Origin: a virus
Virus record (IMG/VR): IMGVR_UViG_3300025889_001198
Span: 1-20,409 of that record
Direction: 5' to 3' (one strand)
DNA length: 20,409 nucleotides
Positions 1 to 7,506 of this stretch are shown here, in pieces. The notes beneath the pieces were generated by a model. It was not told where the DNA came from and searched no databases. It worked only from the letters and a program-made list of their open reading frames with translations. Every line of letters begins with the position of its first letter. Position 1 is the first letter of the stretch. The translations under genes were made by a program, and so were the position numbers.

Positions 1-2
1 AT

Positions 3-2714
3 CGGGAGGAGCCGGATGTTGTCGGCAAGCTGAATGACGGTCAGAACGTCTATGCCTACAAATATGCCGCTGGCGGCCCTGCGCAGATCGGCCTGATGGC
101 CGATGAAGTGGCGCAGCGGTATCCAGAGGCCGTTGGGCGGCGTCCTGATGGCCTGATGACGGTCGACTACGGCAAGGCCACTGAAGTGCCCGCGGCGATG
201 TCCAGCGGCCTTGGGGCGGCCCGTATGGGCGGCGCAGTGACCGATGGCGGCGACTACGCCCGCGGCGGTTATGCGATTGGAGGTCATTTATCCTATGTTG
301 ACCCTACAGATCCGGGCGCGTCTGATAAGCGCAAAATGGAAGTCCTTCTTTCCAGTCATAGGTCTGGATCTGATGCCTCTGTTCCGACAAAAATGAATAT
401 CCCGACCGGCGCCATTCAGGCGTCGCAGGGGTTGCAGCCGGCGCGTATGAGCGGGAGGCAGCGGCAGGAGGCCACATCCCTTTCCGGTCTTTTGGGCAAG
501 GGCGCCGAGATGGGCGAATCGGCGGCGAAGCTGGCGAAAACATACGACTTTTTTAAAGACAGGTTGTTTAAAGGAGATGGTAGCCCCTCTACGGCCGCTA
601 TTAAGGCTGCTTCTACATCATATCCGGGCGGGGAACTTTATGCTTCCGGCGGCATGCCGTCGATCGACATCCCGACGGAAGCTATCCGCGCCTCCCGTGG
701 CCTTGAGCCCGCGCGCATTTCTTCTGGCTCAGGCGAGGAGGAGGACGACGGCATCCTTGGCGGCCTGAGCAAGGCTGCGGATATCGGCTCAAAGCTTGCC
801 GGCATCGGCACCTTCGCCATGAAGGCAGCGCCGTTTGTGATGTCGTTGTCTGATCCCCGGGCGAAGACCGGCGTGCGACATGGTTACGCCGATCGTGGCG
901 CAGTGCCTGATGAAGGTGGCCTTGACTACCTTGCGCGAACGCTCGTTCGAGAAGCAGGCGGAGAAGGCGAAAAAGGCATGGAGGCTGTTGCCGATGTTAT
1001 CCGCAATCGCCTTCAATCTGGCCGCTACGGCTCGTCACTTCAGGATGTGGTGACGGCTCCAAAACAATTTTCACCATGGAACCCGGAATCCCGTGGGACG
1101 CGCGCTGATCCGCGCCTGGTTGACCCATCTAGCGAAGCTTATAAAACCGCTCTCGGCATTGGCCAGCGCGTAATGGGCGGTGCGGAAGATATCACTGGCG
1201 GAGCCACGCATTTTTATAACCCTGATCTTGCTCGCCCAAAATGGGGCGAAGGCATGCAGGGCGCTCAAATGATTGGTCGTCACAAATTTGGCCGCGCTGA
1301 TGCTGGATCTCGCCCACTTGCCTATACGGCGATGGACCGATCCGCCGGCGAAGACGGCCTTGGCGCCATTAATCGTGTGGCGGATCGCGGAAGCCTTCGC
1401 GCTGACGCTGGGGAGGCACCTTCGGCTGCGGCTCCTCCTCCCGCCGGACTTGGCGCGGCAAAGCCTGCGGAAGAGCCGGGCTTCATGGATAAGTATGCGC
1501 GCGAGGAATATATCGTGCCGGGCCTCGTTGGCCTTGCTGGCGCGGTAGAAGGCGCGCTGTCGGCACCTACCACATCCCTTGGCGCGGCACTGGCCCGCGG
1601 GGCGGCGACGGGTATTGGAGCCGGCGCGAAGGCTTATGAGGATATTCTGACCGCGCAGCCGACAAGGGAGCGGATCAGACAAGAAGCTGGCAAGATCAAA
1701 ACTGAAGCAGCAAAGATTGCTGGCGCTGATACGGAAAAAGTTCGTGCCGAAACCGCGGCCCTCAGAGCCGGCTTGTATCAAATCATCCCGGTTCCGGGTG
1801 AAGGCGTTCTTCTTATTGACAAGAGCAATCCGCAGGGCGGATTCATCAAAATCATGGAGGCAGATGGGACGCCTGTCGCCGGCAAAGAACATCTTGCTAA
1901 TGAAATAAAATCTCAGCCCGGCGGAGGTATGCGACCAACGCCTTCCGAGGCTCCGGTTGAACAGCCGCATCCATGGGAGTCGCCATCGGTCACGGCCCCT
2001 CCAAAAGATTTCAAGCCGGCCAATCAGGCAATGCTCGCAATTGATCCGGCCGCTGCTGAACAGGCCAAGTCAAGCGGATATGCTGAGGCTGAAAAGGCTC
2101 GATCCTCTGGATCTGACGCTTCTCGTCAAATGATGCGTATCAAAGAAATGGAAGAGGCTGTTCGTCAAATTGATTCACCAAAGGGTGGTTGGTTGACAAA
2201 ACAGGGTCCTTGGGCGGATCAGAGATTGATGTTGGCCAAGAACATAAATTTCCTTTCTTCTGCCATCACCGGTCGCACGCCGATTCCAGAGGAAGAAATT
2301 GCATCTATGGAAGTGCTAAACAAAGATGCCTTTAGGCTTGGCGCCTCTGCCGCGTCCGGCTTTCAGGGGCATCCGGCTCAGTCCATTATTCAGCAATCTG
2401 TTGTTGCAACGCCAAGTCTCGCGAATACCAAAATGGGGTATCAGCGGCTTCTTGCCGGGCTGAAAATGGCGGCTCAGTATGAGCAAGACCGCGGCAAGTT
2501 CTTCAGCAATTACTACAATAAGTTCCACAATACGATCCAGGCTCAGGAGGCTTTCGATAAATATAATCCTCCAGAGCAGTATGCCAGACGCGCAGTTTCA
2601 TCCGTAATCAAGCCTTCTCACCTTGAGGCTCTGAAAAAATACGGGTCAAATATAGCAGACCAAATAGACAAGATTTACGGGGCTGGAACGACACAAGTTC
2701 TGATGGGGATGTAA
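3..2714 (+). CDS. Modular virion protein with S74-like core and SleB-type cell wall hydrolase domain (5' partial)
   Basis: The frame is open from the first bases of the window, so the true start lies upstream; 903 codons are visible. The first ~65 residues match the middle of an S74-type chaperone core (VYAYKYA, then IGLMADEVAQRYPEAV, then MTVDYGKATE). A low-complexity Gly/Ala region follows with two copies of a 21-residue motif (393-455 and 663-725, pattern IPTxAIxASxGLxPAR). A second S74-like opening, LSDPRAKTGVR, follows it. Bases ~925-1300 encode a Hydrolase_2/SleB-like domain: LVREAGGEGEKG, ADVIRNRL, then THFYNP. Such domains cleave peptidoglycan; in a virion protein this would fit local wall opening during DNA entry. 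The C-terminal ~450 residues are Ala-rich or helical and unrecognised. The hydrolase call is firm, the virion role is inferred from position, and an S74 core that is not C-terminal is odd. Confidence 0.75.
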   Translation, partial: REEPDVVGKLNDGQNVYAYKYAAGGPAQIGLMADEVAQRYPEAVGRRPDGLMTVDYGKATEVPAAMSSGLGAARMGGAVTDGGDYARGGYAIGGHLSYVDPTDPGASDKRKMEVLLSSHRSGSDASVPTKMNIPTGAIQASQGLQPARMSGRQRQEATSLSGLLGKGAEMGESAAKLAKTYDFFKDRLFKGDGSPSTAAIKAASTSYPGGELYASGGMPSIDIPTEAIRASRGLEPARISSGSGEEEDDGILGGLSKAADIGSKLAGIGTFAMKAAPFVMSLSDPRAKTGVRHGYADRGAVPDEGGLDYLARTLVREAGGEGEKGMEAVADVIRNRLQSGRYGSSLQDVVTAPKQFSPWNPESRGTRADPRLVDPSSEAYKTALGIGQRVMGGAEDITGGATHFYNPDLARPKWGEGMQGAQMIGRHKFGRADAGSRPLAYTAMDRSAGEDGLGAINRVADRGSLRADAGEAPSAAAPPPAGLGAAKPAEEPGFMDKYAREEYIVPGLVGLAGAVEGALSAPTTSLGAALARGAATGIGAGAKAYEDILTAQPTRERIRQEAGKIKTEAAKIAGADTEKVRAETAALRAGLYQIIPVPGEGVLLIDKSNPQGGFIKIMEADGTPVAGKEHLANEIKSQPGGGMRPTPSEAPVEQPHPWESPSVTAPPKDFKPANQAMLAIDPAAAEQAKSSGYAEAEKARSSGSDASRQMMRIKEMEEAVRQIDSPKGGWLTKQGPWADQRLMLAKNINFLSSAITGRTPIPEEEIASMEVLNKDAFRLGASAASGFQGHPAQSIIQQSVVATPSLANTKMGYQRLLAGLKMAAQYEQDRGKFFSNYYNKFHNTIQAQEAFDKYNPPEQYARRAVSSVIKPSHLEALKKYGSNIADQIDKIYGAGTTQVLMGM

Positions 2715-2716
2715 CA

Positions 2717-4480
2717 ATGGTTGATCGCTATCAAGCCCCACCGGAAGGATTTCAGTTGGATCAGGCTGAAGAGCCGGTGAGAGAACGTGCGCCTGCCCCC
2801 TCTCAATATGCAAAGCCTCCTTCTGGGTTCGCTCTTGAGCCGCTTGAGCCTGCGGCACCGAAAAAGCCTGTTGCGCCCGTTCCCGCTGGGCCCTTGTCCA
2901 CAGGACAAATGTTTAAGTCTGCGTATGAGCATGCTGTTCCTAGCGCCATCAAGACGGCGCAGGAAATTGTGCATCCGTTCCTGCATCCTCAAGAAACATA
3001 TGAGGGGCTAAAGACGATCGGCTCCGGCCTAATTTCGAAAGCCGGCATCCGGCCCGATCCAGAGTCCGAAAAGGCTCTTTCTGCGATCGGCGATTATTAC
3101 GGTCAAAGATACGGCGGCATCGAAGCCGCCAAGAGATCTTTTGCCGAAGATCCCTTTGGCGTTGCTTCAGACGTTGCCACGGCTTTAACCGGCGGCGGCG
3201 GCGCTTTGAAGGGTTTAGGCAAAGTTGCTGAACTCGGATCATTAGCGAAAACCGCAGGCGGCCTTGGCAAGGTCGGCGAAGTTGTGGGTGAGGCTGGTCG
3301 CTTTGTCGATCCTGTTACCGCGGCGGCAAGCCTGACTTCAATGGCAGCAGAGCCTATCACCAAGGGCCTTACGCCTTTGGCGCTAAGCTTCAAGTCGGGT
3401 AAAACACTAACATCCCTTCGTCAGGCTGAAGAGGCCGGCGCGACTGCAAATCCGGAGTTCTGGCGTCACTATAAGGGTGAAGGAAAGCCTGAAGAAGTCA
3501 TTGACGCCGTCAAGGGATCAATCGACAAGATCAAGGATGAGCGACGCAACGATTATTTGAATTCAAGTCAGGGCTGGAAGTCCAATCAGGCTCAGCTTGA
3601 TATGACACCTGTCATTGGAGCCTTTTTGCAGCATAAGCAGCAATTTGCCCCAACAGGAACGACGCCTGTCTATATGGCTCCTGCGATGCAGGATATAGGC
3701 AATACAATAAATCACTGGTCAAAGTCTGGCCGCACGATGGCTGACTTTGATTTTATGAAAAGAGATTTGGATAAGCTTTATAATACTCCAAATTTCAGAG
3801 GCAATCCTGAAGCACAGGCGGTTCTTACAGGCGTAAGAAACGAAACGTGGAAATCTATTGTAAACCATGATCCGGTTTATGCCGATATCATGAACAAATA
3901 CGAAAACGCGACCAAAGAAATTAATGCCATCAATCAGGAAGTTGGCTCCAATAAGGCCGCAGCGACGACTCGATTAAAAAAACTTATTGCGGCAAGCGAC
4001 AAAGGCACGATTGACCGTCTTTTGCAGGAAAATCCAAATCTTCCATATATGATTGCTGGGCAAGAACTGAGCCCACTTATGCCGGAAGGGCTTCGCGGGG
4101 CTATTATGTCCAGCCTCGCGTATTCCTTGCCTGCGATGGCGGTCCATCCAGGAGCAATGCTTGGCGCTCTTGGAGCCTCTCCGAAAATTGCTGGCGGCCT
4201 GCAATACGGTCTTGGCGCCGCAAGAAAACTTCCGATGCAGGTTGAGAGCATGGCTATCCCGCCTTCTGCCAGGCGCGCAACCATGGCGGCCGAGCAGCCA
4301 TTTATGGATGAAAACCGCCCTGTCCGCGCCACCGGAGGCCGGATCGGCATGACCGCGGAGCGGCTGCTATCGATGCTGGAAGGCGCAAAGCGAAGCGTCC
4401 AGAAGGATACGGAGGCTCTGCTTCAGGAGCCGGATGAAAAGATCGCAAAGGCGCTAACGATCGCCAAAGAAGGAATCTGA
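2717..4480 (+). CDS. Probable internal virion / DNA-ejection-type protein
   Basis: 587 residues, starting 2 bases after the previous stop. I do not recognise a catalytic domain. The N-terminus is proline-rich and repeats a short motif, APPEGFQLDQ and KPPSGFALEP. Residues ~150-225 are Gly/Ala-rich with amphipathic potential (ATALTGGGGALKGLGK), the middle is helical and charged, and residues ~455-500 form a hydrophobic, Gly-rich stretch (MSSLAYSLPAMAV) that could touch a membrane. I have seen proteins opening with PPxGF motifs and carrying amphipathic Gly/Ala tracts as large internal proteins of podovirus-like phages, next to wall-hydrolase and fibre genes. The order here, hydrolase protein then this gene then fibres, fits that. 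Function is inference; scaffold-like or tail-tube-associated roles are also possible. Confidence 0.55.
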   Translation: MVDRYQAPPEGFQLDQAEEPVRERAPAPSQYAKPPSGFALEPLEPAAPKKPVAPVPAGPLSTGQMFKSAYEHAVPSAIKTAQEIVHPFLHPQETYEGLKTIGSGLISKAGIRPDPESEKALSAIGDYYGQRYGGIEAAKRSFAEDPFGVASDVATALTGGGGALKGLGKVAELGSLAKTAGGLGKVGEVVGEAGRFVDPVTAAASLTSMAAEPITKGLTPLALSFKSGKTLTSLRQAEEAGATANPEFWRHYKGEGKPEEVIDAVKGSIDKIKDERRNDYLNSSQGWKSNQAQLDMTPVIGAFLQHKQQFAPTGTTPVYMAPAMQDIGNTINHWSKSGRTMADFDFMKRDLDKLYNTPNFRGNPEAQAVLTGVRNETWKSIVNHDPVYADIMNKYENATKEINAINQEVGSNKAAATTRLKKLIAASDKGTIDRLLQENPNLPYMIAGQELSPLMPEGLRGAIMSSLAYSLPAMAVHPGAMLGALGASPKIAGGLQYGLGAARKLPMQVESMAIPPSARRATMAAEQPFMDENRPVRATGGRIGMTAERLLSMLEGAKRSVQKDTEALLQEPDEKIAKALTIAKEGI

Positions 4481-4481
4481 T

Positions 4482-5291
4482 ATGACCACCAAGACCAATT
4501 TGGCGCAGCCTTCCTTCAACAGCACATCATGGAATACGCCGCTCAATTCCAACTTTAACATCACAAATCTTGCTTTTGGCGAGACGGAATCCGTTAACGT
4601 CGCTTCAGGCAACGTCACGTTAACAGCCACGCAGGCGCAGAACCAGAGGATTGCTGTTACCGGCTCTCCGGGCGTTGCAAGGACCGTCAACCTGCCCAAT
4701 GGCGTAACCGGTTCCTGGGTTATCACAAATGGCTCAAACGCCTCTGTGACGATCAAGAGCGATGGCGGTGGCGCGACAGGGACGGCGGTTGCTTCAGGCT
4801 ACTCAGCAACCGTCTTTGCAGCCGTATCTGGCGCCTCTGTTGAGGTATTTTCCGCTGAAAGCGATGTCATCAGAAAGACAGGTGATACCATGGTCGGGAC
4901 GCTTAACTGCGCCTCGAATGGATTTACAGTCGGATCAACCCAGCTTTATGTTTCAGGCGGAAACGTCTACACATCCGGCAACTTTTTCGCGACGTCCAAC
5001 GTCACGGCCTACAATACATCCGATGAGCGGCTGAAGGAAAACATCAAGACGATTGAAGGAGCCGTTGAGATCGTCAAAAAGCTTCGCGGCGTATCTTTTA
5101 CCAGCAAACTTGACAGCGAAGAATACATTGGCGTCATCGCTCAAGAGATTCAGTCTGTCCTCCCCCAGCTTGTCAGGCAGGGCGAAGAGGATGACTATTT
5201 GTATGTCGCTTATGGAAACATTGTCGGCGTCTTGATCAATGCTATTAAAGAATTGGCCGACAGGGTGGAGCGGCTGGAGGGAAATAAATGA
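4482..5291 (+). CDS. Tail fibre/spike protein with C-terminal S74 intramolecular chaperone
   Basis: 269 residues. The N-terminal ~170 are Asn/Thr/Ser/Gly/Val-rich beta-type repeats, typical of fibre shafts. From residue 180 the sequence SDERLKENI opens a classic Peptidase_S74 domain, followed by YIGVIAQEIQSVLPQLV and a helical end (INAIKELADRVERLEGNK). In this family the domain helps trimerise the fibre and then cuts itself off in front of the serine; here Ser180 and Lys185 are the expected catalytic pair. The start codon lies one base past the previous stop, and the stop overlaps the next ATG (ATGA), suggesting coupled translation of fibre components. The short shaft suggests a small side fibre or a distal part attached to another protein. 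The S74 assignment is strong; receptor and virion position are unknown. Confidence 0.88.
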   Translation: MTTKTNLAQPSFNSTSWNTPLNSNFNITNLAFGETESVNVASGNVTLTATQAQNQRIAVTGSPGVARTVNLPNGVTGSWVITNGSNASVTIKSDGGGATGTAVASGYSATVFAAVSGASVEVFSAESDVIRKTGDTMVGTLNCASNGFTVGSTQLYVSGGNVYTSGNFFATSNVTAYNTSDERLKENIKTIEGAVEIVKKLRGVSFTSKLDSEEYIGVIAQEIQSVLPQLVRQGEEDDYLYVAYGNIVGVLINAIKELADRVERLEGNK

Positions 5292-6061
5292 CGCTGCCTT
5301 CTCCCGGCGTATCTTTATCGCTTCAGCAAATAAATGCAGAGTTTGGGCTTGGGACCAACCTTGGAGCCTATCGAGGCGTCAGGTGGTATAAAGATAATGC
5401 CGCAACGGGGACGTTCCCGACGACAGATATTTCAATCAATGATTTTTATGAAAAGCGACCCAATAGCCCGGCGACCCCCGCTGGATATAATTTTTATAAC
5501 GGATCTCCAACGATCGCCGGATACACGAACACGTCTCTTTCCTATAATGCTGGGACGAACGACTACCGCGGCAATTTTACGATACCACTTTACAGCTACA
5601 TGACCGTTACGATCCGCGGCGCAGGTGGGGGCGGGGGCGGCGCAGGCGGAGCTGTAAGCGCGGGTGGAAGCGGTGGCACAGGGACAGCGTCGTCCTTTTC
5701 TTCTTATGGAAGCGCACCTGCTGGAACAGGCGGCCAAGGCTCTGGGTCAACCGTGGGAACGGCTGGGGCAGGTTCTGACGGATCTCCTGCCGGCGGCGCT
5801 GGCGGTGGCGGGTGGGGAGCCGGATCAACAAATGGCGCTGCTGGCGGAGCAGGAGGCAAGACAACTCTTGTTCTATATAATCCCGTTTCTGGCAATCCTC
5901 CTCCGTATGGCCCTGCGGTTGGCGCAAGTGTTCAGATCATAATTGGAAATGGAGGAACAGGCGGAAGCGGTGGTGGTGGCTTTGATATCTTTGGAAATCC
6001 AAGAAATGGAAGTGCCGGTGGTAAGGGCGGCAACGGCTCTGTTGCTATTTACATCCAATGA
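5288..6061 (+). CDS. Glycine-rich tail adhesin-like protein
   Basis: 257 residues; the ATG overlaps the fibre stop (ATGA) and has GGAGG at 5276-5280. The N-terminus (SLSLQQINAEFGLG, then LGAYRGVRWY, then TTDISINDFYEKRP) follows a pattern common at the start of phage fibre or tip proteins: a short SLSQINAEFG-type helix and an ISINDFYGK-like strand end. From about residue 110 the protein is dominated by Gly runs (GAGGGGGGAGGA, GGAGGGGWGAG, GGNGGTGGSGGGGFD), resembling polyglycine-II bundles in gp38-like adhesins of T-even phages, where loops between Gly helices bind the receptor. Location next to the S74 fibre supports a host-recognition role. The Gly-rich fold and receptor role are inference; a structural tail-tip role is the main alternative. 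Confidence 0.7.
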   Translation: MTLPSPGVSLSLQQINAEFGLGTNLGAYRGVRWYKDNAATGTFPTTDISINDFYEKRPNSPATPAGYNFYNGSPTIAGYTNTSLSYNAGTNDYRGNFTIPLYSYMTVTIRGAGGGGGGAGGAVSAGGSGGTGTASSFSSYGSAPAGTGGQGSGSTVGTAGAGSDGSPAGGAGGGGWGAGSTNGAAGGAGGKTTLVLYNPVSGNPPPYGPAVGASVQIIIGNGGTGGSGGGGFDIFGNPRNGSAGGKGGNGSVAIYIQ

Positions 6062-6204
6062 TGATGCATCCCAATGACTTCGAAAAGCTTCTGTTTATTG
6101 CGAAACTATTTCTCGTTATCGGGATGGCCATCTATTCGGCCAAAATCCTGAGAGTTGTCTATTTAATGTTACTACAGGCTTTTTACCGCGACGGCGTGAT
6201 GTAG
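6058..6204 (+). CDS. 48-residue single-span membrane protein, holin candidate
   Basis: The ATG overlaps the adhesin stop (ATGA) and three Met codons follow in a row. The peptide (MMMHPNDFEKLL, then FIAKLFLVIGMAIYSAKI, then LRVVYLMLLQAFYRDGVM) has one clear hydrophobic span around residues 10-28 and an amphipathic tail with basic residues. There is no strong Shine-Dalgarno, so translation probably depends on coupling to the gene before. Its last 22 bases overlap the 3' end of the opposite-strand gcrA gene. Single-span peptides directly after fibre genes are often holins or other lysis helpers in phages, but no endolysin gene is adjacent and sequence alone cannot prove this. The coding call rests on the overlap and hydrophobic pattern. 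Confidence 0.5.
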   Translation: MMMHPNDFEKLLFIAKLFLVIGMAIYSAKILRVVYLMLLQAFYRDGVM

Positions 6205-6599
6205 CAAATCCTTGCATGCGCGTCACAATATGAAACCTTTTCTATTGGATCCGAACAATAAACCGCGCCATATGTGTCATGCATTGAGATAATATAGCGG
6301 CAATCTCCGTGCCTCAGATCATCAAGTATCTTACCCTTTTCTGGTTTTGGCTCCAGTTGCAGTTTTTCAGTTTCAATTATTGCAACTTTTTTTATAACAG
6401 GCTTGAGCTTTTCTTTGATTGGAGTTTTGTTTTTTAAAACAGTCTGAGGACCCGAACGCAGGTTAAGGCCGTCACGCTTGGCTCGATGAATAATCCCCAT
6501 AACGGAGTTCCTTGTTATATTTAGGGATTCGGAGATTTGACCGCTGCTTTTTCCTTCCTGCCACAGACTGATAACCATTTCTTTTACATTCGGTTCCAT
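6183..6599 (-). CDS. gcrA: GcrA-family transcription regulator
   Basis: 138 residues from the ATG at 6599, preceded by AAGGAAG at good spacing; a longer upstream reading lacks a comparable site. The N-terminus (LWQEGKSSGQISESL, then ITRNSVMGIIHRAKRDGL) is the GcrA helix-turn-helix. A Lys-rich linker follows, and the C-terminus has the family box: DDLRHGDCRYI, YCSDPI, YCDAHARICY. In Caulobacter, GcrA binds sigma-70 and activates promoters carrying methylated GANTC. A phage copy could redirect host polymerase or serve phage promoters. It is the last gene of the leftward block, and its 3' end overlaps the rightward membrane peptide. The linker and tail are shorter and more divergent than in host GcrA as I recall it. 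Family assignment is good; targets are inferred. Confidence 0.85.
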   Translation of the reverse strand: MEPNVKEMVISLWQEGKSSGQISESLNITRNSVMGIIHRAKRDGLNLRSGPQTVLKNKTPIKEKLKPVIKKVAIIETEKLQLEPKPEKGKILDDLRHGDCRYIISMHDTYGAVYCSDPIEKVSYCDAHARICYITPSR

Positions 6600-6673
6600 A
6601 TCGATCTTCCTTTCATAGTATACAAATGTCGAAGAGGTGTTATCATTCAGGTTTGTCAATAATGGAGGCTCAG

Positions 6674-6829
6674 ATGAGCGCACTCATTCCATTCTTTGCA
6701 CTGACGGACATGGCCTTCTGCATCGGGGCTTTACTTGCCTGTGGCATTTTGACGCACCACTTACTTTTTTTGATGGTGTCTCAGCCAAAGGCAATTCCGG
6801 TGCGAATCAGACGCCGGCGCCCGTTCTAG
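6674..6829 (+). CDS. 51-residue membrane protein with arginine-rich tail
   Basis: The ATG at 6674 is preceded by GGAGG at 6664-6668. The peptide has a long hydrophobic stretch at residues ~3-35 (FFALTDMAFCIGALLACGIL, then HHLLFLMVS) and ends in a basic tail, VRIRRRRPF. By the positive-inside rule the C-terminus should be cytoplasmic; the span could cross once, or twice as a short hairpin. It is the only rightward gene within the leftward block, divergent from gcrA across 74 bases. Its stop shares the palindrome CTAG (6826-6829) with the stop of the leftward lipoprotein gene. Small size and topology would suit a holin, antiholin or exclusion protein, but nothing identifies which. Confidence 0.45.
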   Translation: MSALIPFFALTDMAFCIGALLACGILTHHLLFLMVSQPKAIPVRIRRRRPF

Positions 6830-7008
6830 ATAGATTTGCACTCCTGCCGGTATTTTGTAACCCACTTGCACTTCACCGGCGCCTGCATGCCTGAACTGTA
6901 GTAGCCGTTCGTATCATCAATTCTTCCACGCACGCACGCGGCAAGGGTTAGCGTCAGCATGCCCAAAAGTAAAATTGCAAAAAGGGTCTTTTCGAGCATC
7001 AACATCAT
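6826..7008 (-). CDS. Small lipoprotein, possible outer-membrane spanin subunit
   Basis: 60 residues from the ATG at 7008, with AGGAAG close upstream. The N-terminus is a lipoprotein signal: basic start (MMLMLEK), hydrophobic core (FAILLLGMLTLTL) and lipobox LAAC with Cys25 as the acylated residue. The mature part is only 36 residues (VRGRIDDTNGYYS, then VKCKWVTKYRQECK) with two further cysteines. Its first ~92 bases overlap, in another frame, the 3' part of the upstream membrane-protein gene. That layout, a small lipoprotein overlapping the end of an inner-membrane protein gene, is the Rz/Rz1 spanin arrangement. However, the mature part lacks the proline-rich character of Rz1 and the pair lies outside an obvious lysis cassette, so another lipoprotein function is possible. 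Confidence 0.6.
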   Translation of the reverse strand: MMLMLEKTLFAILLLGMLTLTLAACVRGRIDDTNGYYSSGMQAPVKCKWVTKYRQECKSI

Positions 7009-7168
7009 TTTTACTTCCTATCTGCATTATCAGGAAAAAGGAAAATGCGACGGCTATTGATGACAGAATCATCGCCAGCGCAATCAGCATCAACGAAGTA
7101 TCAGGGTTATCCGGATCTCCTGTTTTCATTGCGTCATCCCATTGTCTCCTCACGAATCCCCAAGACAT
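6917..7168 (-). CDS. Small single-span membrane protein, possible inner-membrane spanin partner
   Basis: Up to 83 residues. Starts are ambiguous: ATG at 7168 (overlapping the previous gene, no clear ribosome site), GTG at 7153 (forming GTGA with the upstream stop, with GGGGA in front), or ATG at 7129. After a polar N-terminus (MKTGDPDNPDTS) there is one long hydrophobic span (LMLIALAMILSSIAVAF, then SFFLIMQIG), then a short hydrophilic tail with two cysteines (KDPFCNFTF, ADANPCRV). The 3' third overlaps the lipoprotein gene in another frame. The tail is much shorter than in typical Rz proteins and shows no clear coiled coil, which weakens the spanin reading. The membrane assignment is strong; function unknown. 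Confidence 0.5.
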   Translation of the reverse strand: MSWGFVRRQWDDAMKTGDPDNPDTSLMLIALAMILSSIAVAFSFFLIMQIGSKNDVDARKDPFCNFTFGHADANPCRVRAWKN

Positions 7169-7506
7169 TCTGTTAAATACTCTATCTTTGCTTCCATCTC
7201 GGCAATCGTCTTTACTTGTTCGGCCATGATCCTTCGCGCGCTACGCGCCGGCATGTCGGAGATTGCCTTTTCAAGGTCAAGACGTTGCTGCTCGCATTCA
7301 CTCAAACAGGCTTCTAAGGTAGAAACGCGCCCCTCCATTTTTGCTTTAGCAAGAAGCAATTGCACATCCAATTCTTCAATCCGAGCCTTTGCATGTTTTA
7401 TAAGGCTTAAACTAGCTCCCGGTAAGTTTTTACAGTCTCCCAAGCCCCATATATCAAGAGCTTCATATAAAGAAATTGTCCAGCCATCCTCTTCCCATGT
7501 TTTCAT
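7150..7506 (-). CDS. Coiled-coil protein of unknown function (paralogue of the 80-residue protein at 7973-8215)
   Basis: 118 residues from the ATG at 7506, which overlaps the XF1762 gene stop as TGATG and has GGAGAG just upstream. The N-terminus (WEEDGWTISLYEALDIWGLG) is unfamiliar. Residues ~38-115 are a heptad-like helix rich in Glu, Lys, Leu and Ala. Within it, AISDMPARSARRIMAEQ and VKTIAEMEAKIEYL closely parallel QLADMPAHGAQKMMAEK and AKRIAELEALV in the gene three steps upstream. The two are therefore related by duplication, with this copy carrying an added N-terminal part. No enzyme motif is visible. A coiled-coil adaptor or inhibitor role is possible but not shown. Confidence 0.65.
   Translation of the reverse strand: MKTWEEDGWTISLYEALDIWGLGDCKNLPGASLSLIKHAKARIEELDVQLLLAKAKMEGRVSTLEACLSECEQQRLDLEKAISDMPARSARRIMAEQVKTIAEMEAKIEYLTECLGDS

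Noticed and set aside
1071-1970. 299-codon open frame on the minus strand under the hydrolase protein
   Set aside because: Arg/Ser/Phe-rich with no recognisable domain; it is the antisense shadow of the SleB-like and Ala-rich coding sequence.
6617-6622. Minus-strand TATACT as a -10 for gcrA
   Set aside because: It is a good -10 match, but no -35 lies at proper spacing and the start would fall on the ribosome site, so it was not annotated.
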